A DNA stretch of 27,979 nucleotides from Ruminococcus sp. UBA4321. Its GTDB lineage: Bacteria; Bacillota; Clostridia; Oscillospirales; Ruminococcaceae. The notes under the pieces were generated by a model, which saw only the letters and a program-made list of their open reading frames with translations, did not search any database and was not told the origin of the DNA. Every line of letters starts with the position of its first letter. Position 1 is the stretch's first letter. The position numbers and the translations under genes were made by a program. The stretch covers positions 1 to 27,979 of the forward strand of contig DGUB01000106.1 in the NCBI GenBank assembly GCA_002393815.1, in the 5' to 3' direction. Of this stretch, positions 25,419 through 27,979 are shown piece after piece.

Positions 25419-25778
25419 TTACCAGCCGAATCCGTTTTCCATTTGGATGATATGCCATCCCATCTGCCGGAGCAGGGTACAGCCGTCAAAAGAGAGCGTT
25501 TTTCTGGATTGAAAATCATTCTGGAGATATATCAGAAAAAGAGAAATCATTTTTGGTTCGATAAGCTTCACCCGGCAGATTTGTTTCTGATTCTGCATGA
25601 TAACAAACAGCGGAAAAAGAGAATAAAAATCATCAGAAACTTTAGAAGGAAAAGCAACAGTAATCACAGCAGTTTTATCGCATTCCGGCGAGAGATGAAT
25701 TTCCGTTCCATGATTGAAACTGCACCACCATGCGAATTTTTTATGATTGACAGTAATGATTCTGAATTTACGTTTCAT
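25419..25778 (-). CDS. Hypothetical protein, 119 residues
   Basis: I do not recognise this family. The true start is the ATG at 25778, with AGGAGG six bases upstream. A longer frame from 25814 reads through parS site 4 as MFHVEH and is not a real N terminus. The product begins MKRKFRIITVNHKKFAWW, is basic at the N terminus and rich in aromatic residues. It ends with GWHIIQMENGFGW. There is no signal peptide; a moderately hydrophobic stretch (FYSLFPLFVIM, MISLFLIYL) could be buried core. It is the last gene of a minus-strand series from serS. Its gap to the 128-residue gene is only 35 bases and contains the ribosome binding site and parS site 4. Confidence 0.7.
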   Translation of the reverse strand: MKRKFRIITVNHKKFAWWCSFNHGTEIHLSPECDKTAVITVAFPSKVSDDFYSLFPLFVIMQNQKQICRVKLIEPKMISLFLIYLQNDFQSRKTLSFDGCTLLRQMGWHIIQMENGFGW

Positions 25779-25786
25779 GTGAAACC
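25771..25786. other. Degenerate parS-like palindrome over a start codon
   Basis: CGTTTCATGTGAAACC keeps 13 of 16 bases of TGTTTCACGTGAAACA, differing at both ends and in the central CpG. It contains the ATG of the 119-residue gene and touches its ribosome binding site. It may be a decayed or weak ParB site, or chance. Confidence 0.3.
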
Positions 25787-25797
25787 TCCTGAAAAAA

Positions 25798-25813
25798 TGT
25801 TCCACGTGGAACA
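25798..25813. other. parS-like palindrome, site 4
   Basis: TGTTCCACGTGGAACA ends exactly one base before the stop codon of the 128-residue gene (25816-25814). It is preceded by GAAAAAA. Confidence 0.85.
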
Positions 25814-26200
25814 TTAATAGGGATAAATGCCGACCTGCTGAAACGGCAGTGAAAAAGAAAGGAAATCATTTATTTGAATCGTGAAATCATCATTCCGGAG
25901 TTCGAGCATTTCAAGACCGTCAAACGAAAACCGGAGAAAGTAAATTTCGTCGATACTTTCACACAGTGCGGTAAAGCGGACAGAATCGCCGACAATTTCA
26001 GAACCAGCCGGAACATTTTTGACAATATGAACATCTGCGCGTTCGACGATACCGAAATCAAGTTCAATCTGATAGCTTTTCCCGATAACGGGGATAATAC
26101 TGTCAGCATTCCAGATACCTTTCAGATTTCCGGTTTGAGTATAGCCAGAAACGATAATATGATTTTCTTGATTTTCGAGATTGGTTACAGTAAACAGCAA
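25814..26200 (-). CDS. Hypothetical protein, 128 residues
   Basis: I do not recognise this family. The frame starts with TTG at 26200, supported by GAGGTGA about eight bases upstream; there is no ATG in the right place. The sequence is rich in beta-branched and aromatic residues with regular alternation (HIIVSGYTQTG, YQIELDFGIVERADVHIV, IYFLRFSFDGLEMLEL), which suggests a small soluble beta-sandwich. No signal peptide or membrane segment is present. It lies between the membrane leucine-rich repeat gene and the 119-residue gene, with parS sites on both sides. Co-transcription with its neighbours is likely from the short gaps of 51 and 35 bases. Confidence 0.68.
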   Translation of the reverse strand: MLFTVTNLENQENHIIVSGYTQTGNLKGIWNADSIIPVIGKSYQIELDFGIVERADVHIVKNVPAGSEIVGDSVRFTALCESIDEIYFLRFSFDGLEMLELRNDDFTIQINDFLSFSLPFQQVGIYPY

Positions 26201-26235
26201 AACGGTTCACCTCACGAGAATAATTTTTTGAAAAA

Positions 26236-26251
26236 TGTTCCACGTGGAACA
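26236..26251. other. parS-like palindrome, site 5
   Basis: TGTTCCACGTGGAACA directly abuts the stop codon (26254-26252) of the membrane leucine-rich repeat gene. TTTTTTGAAAAA precedes it, a flank shared in part with sites 3 and 4. Confidence 0.85.
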
Positions 26252-27154
26252 TCAGTCTCTGGATTGATAGACCGAAACCAGAATATTTTTGTCTTCGAGT
26301 TTTTGAATTTCCTGTTTTGTGAGCTGATTTTCAGAAACATGAATTTCTTTGAGAGCCGGAAGCTTGAGCAAATCATCTGTAGGAAATTCCAGATTCGGCA
26401 GGTCATTGAGATAAAGATAAGTTAAATTTTTGCAGTCGGGGCTGAAATGAATATTTTTGAGGGAATCGCTGTGAGCGGCATCCATTTTTTTGAGGGAAGG
26501 AGAAGAAACCGAAAGGTTTTGAATCTGGCTGTTCCGGAGGGAGAGTTCTTCAAGTGCAGTTAATTGTGAAAACTGTTCTGTGCTGACTTCGGAAGCTTGC
26601 ACACCGGAGAGGGAAAGTTCGGTAATACTTGCCGGGAGGGTTTCCGCGCCGTCAAGAGTCTGGATAGTCACATTCGGAGCGAGCGTATTAGCAAGACCGA
26701 TTTGGAGGGTATCGAGGGAATGCAGTTCAGAGAATCCGGAAACATCTTTCAGGTTTGCATCCTTGGCAATATAGATTTGTTCCAGCTGAGGGCAGTCAGC
26801 GAAATCGGAGCAGTCTGTGACGGCGGGATTCACAGCAGTGACAGAAAATACATGCAACTGTTCCATATCGGAAAGAAAAGAAAAATCTGTTGTACAGTTC
26901 TTGATAGAAATCGTTTCCAGTTTCTTGAATTTTTTAAGCTTCGGCACTTCCTGAACCGTGAGGGTATCGATGTCTAATTTGGTGCTTCGTCTGCTGAAAC
27001 TTTTCCCGTCGATTTGGACAGTATCCCAGATTTCAAAGATACTGACGGAAATCAGGATGAAAACAATCAGGATAATCAGGAAAAGCCGGGTACTTCCTGA
27101 TTTTTTCTTTGATTTTGTCTCATTCAAAGCAAAAGAATTTTTCAGGTTTGGCAT
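26252..27154 (-). CDS. Single-pass membrane protein with leucine-rich repeat ectodomain
   Basis: A 300-residue protein. The basic N terminus (to about 20, with KSKKKSG) is followed by one membrane segment at about 22-42 and an extracellular region. Residues about 60-290 carry irregular leucine-rich repeats (LKKFKKLETISIKNC, CPQLEQIYIAKDANLKDVSGFSEL, LPASITELSLSGV, LTALEELSLRNSQIQNL, CKNLTYLYLNDLPNL, LPALKEIHVSENQL). This differs from the BspA type seen at 1-196 and 15810. The ATG at 27154 has AAGGAG upstream; an upstream extension would cross parS site 6. Leucine-rich repeats suggest protein or surface binding, but no partner can be named. It sits in the serS-to-25419 series. Confidence 0.8.
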   Translation of the reverse strand: MPNLKNSFALNETKSKKKSGSTRLFLIILIVFILISVSIFEIWDTVQIDGKSFSRRSTKLDIDTLTVQEVPKLKKFKKLETISIKNCTTDFSFLSDMEQLHVFSVTAVNPAVTDCSDFADCPQLEQIYIAKDANLKDVSGFSELHSLDTLQIGLANTLAPNVTIQTLDGAETLPASITELSLSGVQASEVSTEQFSQLTALEELSLRNSQIQNLSVSSPSLKKMDAAHSDSLKNIHFSPDCKNLTYLYLNDLPNLEFPTDDLLKLPALKEIHVSENQLTKQEIQKLEDKNILVSVYQSRD

Positions 27155-27176
27155 AATGAAGTCACTCCTTTTGCAA

Positions 27177-27192
27177 TGTTCCACGTGGAACA
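27177..27192. other. parS-like palindrome, site 6
   Basis: TGTTCCACGTGGAACA abuts the stop codon (27195-27193) of the 161-residue membrane gene and lies just upstream of the ribosome binding site of the leucine-rich repeat gene. Confidence 0.85.
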
Positions 27193-27678
27193 TTAAATCT
27201 GAAAGCCGCCGCTCATGAGGAAGGCTTGCAATAAAACAGAAATTCCGGCAGCGGCAGCACATTTTTTAAAGAGGGGCGGAAATTTTATCAGAAACCAGAC
27301 ACTGATTACAATTCCGACAGCGGGATGCAGAAAAGAAATCATACAGTAAAAAGTTTCAGTGGAAACGATTCTGTTTCCGATATGGTATTGCTTCCATCTG
27401 ACGACTATCGCAAATATGAGCCAGACAAACTCAAGGAGTTTGAAGCCGGTTATCACGACTGCAATTCTCCCAATCACATAAATCAGGAATGCAGTGATAC
27501 AGAAAATCCAGTCACCGGAAAGTTTTTTCTGCCGATTCTGCAAATCCTGTTTTTGGCTGAGGAAATTCCGGATAGCTTGAAATTCTTCGGAAGAATACAA
27601 ATCTTCCTGTGTTTCGAGAATCAATTTCAAGTCGGAAATTGAATACGCATTGATTTCATCAAGGAACTGCTGTTCCAT
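27193..27678 (-). CDS. Hypothetical polytopic membrane protein, 161 residues
   Basis: I do not recognise this family. The N-terminal 50 residues are hydrophilic, acidic and helical (EQQFLDEINAYSISDLKLIL, with RNFLSQKQDLQNRQKK). Three or four membrane segments follow at about 56-78, 80-93, 107-132 and 138-157. The ATG at 27678 has AGGAGG six bases upstream; the longer frame from 27729 translates the parS sequence and is rejected. It is the first gene after serS in the minus-strand series, so it may share the serS transcript. The cytoplasmic coiled-coil-like N terminus with a small membrane anchor suggests an accessory or scaffold protein, which is inference. Confidence 0.75.
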   Translation of the reverse strand: MEQQFLDEINAYSISDLKLILETQEDLYSSEEFQAIRNFLSQKQDLQNRQKKLSGDWIFCITAFLIYVIGRIAVVITGFKLLEFVWLIFAIVVRWKQYHIGNRIVSTETFYCMISFLHPAVGIVISVWFLIKFPPLFKKCAAAAGISVLLQAFLMSGGFQI

Positions 27679-27696
27679 AACAAACCTCCTTAAAGA

Positions 27697-27712
27697 TGTT
27701 CCACGTGGAACA
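27697..27712. other. parS-like palindrome, site 7
   Basis: TGTTCCACGTGGAACA lies in the 67-base gap between serS and the 161-residue membrane gene. A degenerate second copy begins within it, at 27711. Confidence 0.85.
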
Positions 27713-27726
27713 TTCCGCGTGGAACA
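27711..27726. other. Degenerate parS-like copy in tandem with site 7
   Basis: CATTCCGCGTGGAACA matches the parS-like sequence at 13 of 16 bases, overlapping site 7 by two bases. The right arm is intact and the left arm is changed. It looks like a partial duplication or a weak second half-site. Confidence 0.4.
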
Positions 27727-27745
27727 CAAAAATACGATTAAGAAA

Positions 27746-27979
27746 TTACTTGACGGGAATCACGCTCATGCCGCCCATATAGGGACGGAGAACTTCGGGA
27801 ATGCGGATAGAGCCGTCTTCATTGAGGTTATTTTCGAGGAAAGCGATTAACATACGGGGCGGAGCGACAACAGTATTATTGAGGGTATGAGCGAAATATT
27901 TGGAACCGTCATCTTTTTTGACGCGGATGCCGAGTCTTCTTGCCTGCGCGTCGCCGAGGTTGGAGCAGCTGCCGACCTC
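27746..27979 (-). CDS. serS: Seryl-tRNA synthetase, C-terminal 77 residues
   Basis: Charges tRNA-Ser with serine. Only the 3' end is inside the window; the N terminus lies beyond the right edge. The visible sequence runs EVGSCSNLGDAQARRLGIR, which is the class II catalytic-core segment found in SerRS, then HTLNNTVVAPPRMLIAFLEN, which includes motif 3 and its arginine, and ends with GSIRIPEVLRPYMGG and a short tail. Motif 3 has NNTVVAPPR where E. coli has NGSGLAVGR, a variant I associate with some clostridial enzymes. In many Firmicutes serS lies close to oriC, which fits the parS-like cluster beside it. Confidence 0.93.
   Translation of the reverse strand, partial: EVGSCSNLGDAQARRLGIRVKKDDGSKYFAHTLNNTVVAPPRMLIAFLENNLNEDGSIRIPEVLRPYMGGMSVIPVK

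Noticed and set aside
25779..25814. N-terminal extensions reading MFHVEH or MCSTRNVPRGT
   Set aside because: MFHVEH is simply the translation of ATGTTCCACGTGGAACAT, and similar extensions arise wherever a frame crosses a parS-like site. Good ribosome binding sites lie downstream at the real starts.
23624..27712. CRISPR array or transposon ends as an explanation of the repeated palindromes
   Set aside because: Spacings are irregular (404 to 1101 bases), the units are symmetrical 16- to 18-mers and the intervening DNA consists of distinct genes; no transposase is present.

Overview
The window looks like a chromosomal segment of a cellulolytic Ruminococcus-type Firmicute (Oscillospiraceae). The evidence is two secreted proteins with ruminococcal type I dockerins, several hemicellulose-directed glycoside hydrolases, BspA-type leucine-rich repeats, strong AAAGGAG-type ribosome binding sites, and clostridial housekeeping genes of moderate GC content. 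The species assignment is inference. No rRNA, tRNA, CRISPR array or insertion sequence was seen. No gene-free stretch exceeds 300 bases; the longest, about 210 bases at 17710-17921, holds a terminator and a promoter.

Layout. (1) 1-4476, minus strand: an operon running from a c-di-GMP EAL protein with an unusual C-terminal beta-solenoid through ychF and cytidine deaminase (cdd) into a truncated leucine-rich repeat gene. (2) 4495-17762, plus strand: eleven tightly packed genes. They are ung, metF, a stand-alone methionine synthase reactivation protein, metH lacking that domain, a small unknown protein, a GH36 alpha-galactosidase, a GH74 xyloglucanase-like lipoprotein, a membrane-anchored GH25 protein, manA, a dockerin-bearing leucine-rich repeat protein, and a ROK glucokinase ending at a clear terminator. 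Five junctions overlap by 4 bases. (3) 17836-20408, plus: a secreted multidomain cysteine-peptidase-like protein with a dockerin. (4) 20413-23080, minus: a membrane diguanylate cyclase and, separately, an O-acetylhomoserine sulfhydrylase. (5) 23108-27979: a small unknown gene, a YtaF-like membrane protein, birA, four poorly characterised small or membrane genes, and the 3' end of serS.

The most striking non-coding feature is in region 5. Seven 16-bp palindromes that match the ParB-binding parS sequence (six TGTTCCACGTGGAACA, one TGTTTCACGTGGAACA) lie in seven intergenic gaps over about 4.1 kb. They often touch the stop codon of a gene. With serS adjacent, this suggests an origin-proximal chromosome-segregation centre.

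Functionally, metF, the reactivation protein, metH and metY give methionine synthesis by methylation and by sulfhydrylation. GH36, GH74, manA and glucokinase point to use of galactomannan and xyloglucan sugars. The two dockerin proteins would be recruited to a cellulosome scaffold encoded elsewhere.
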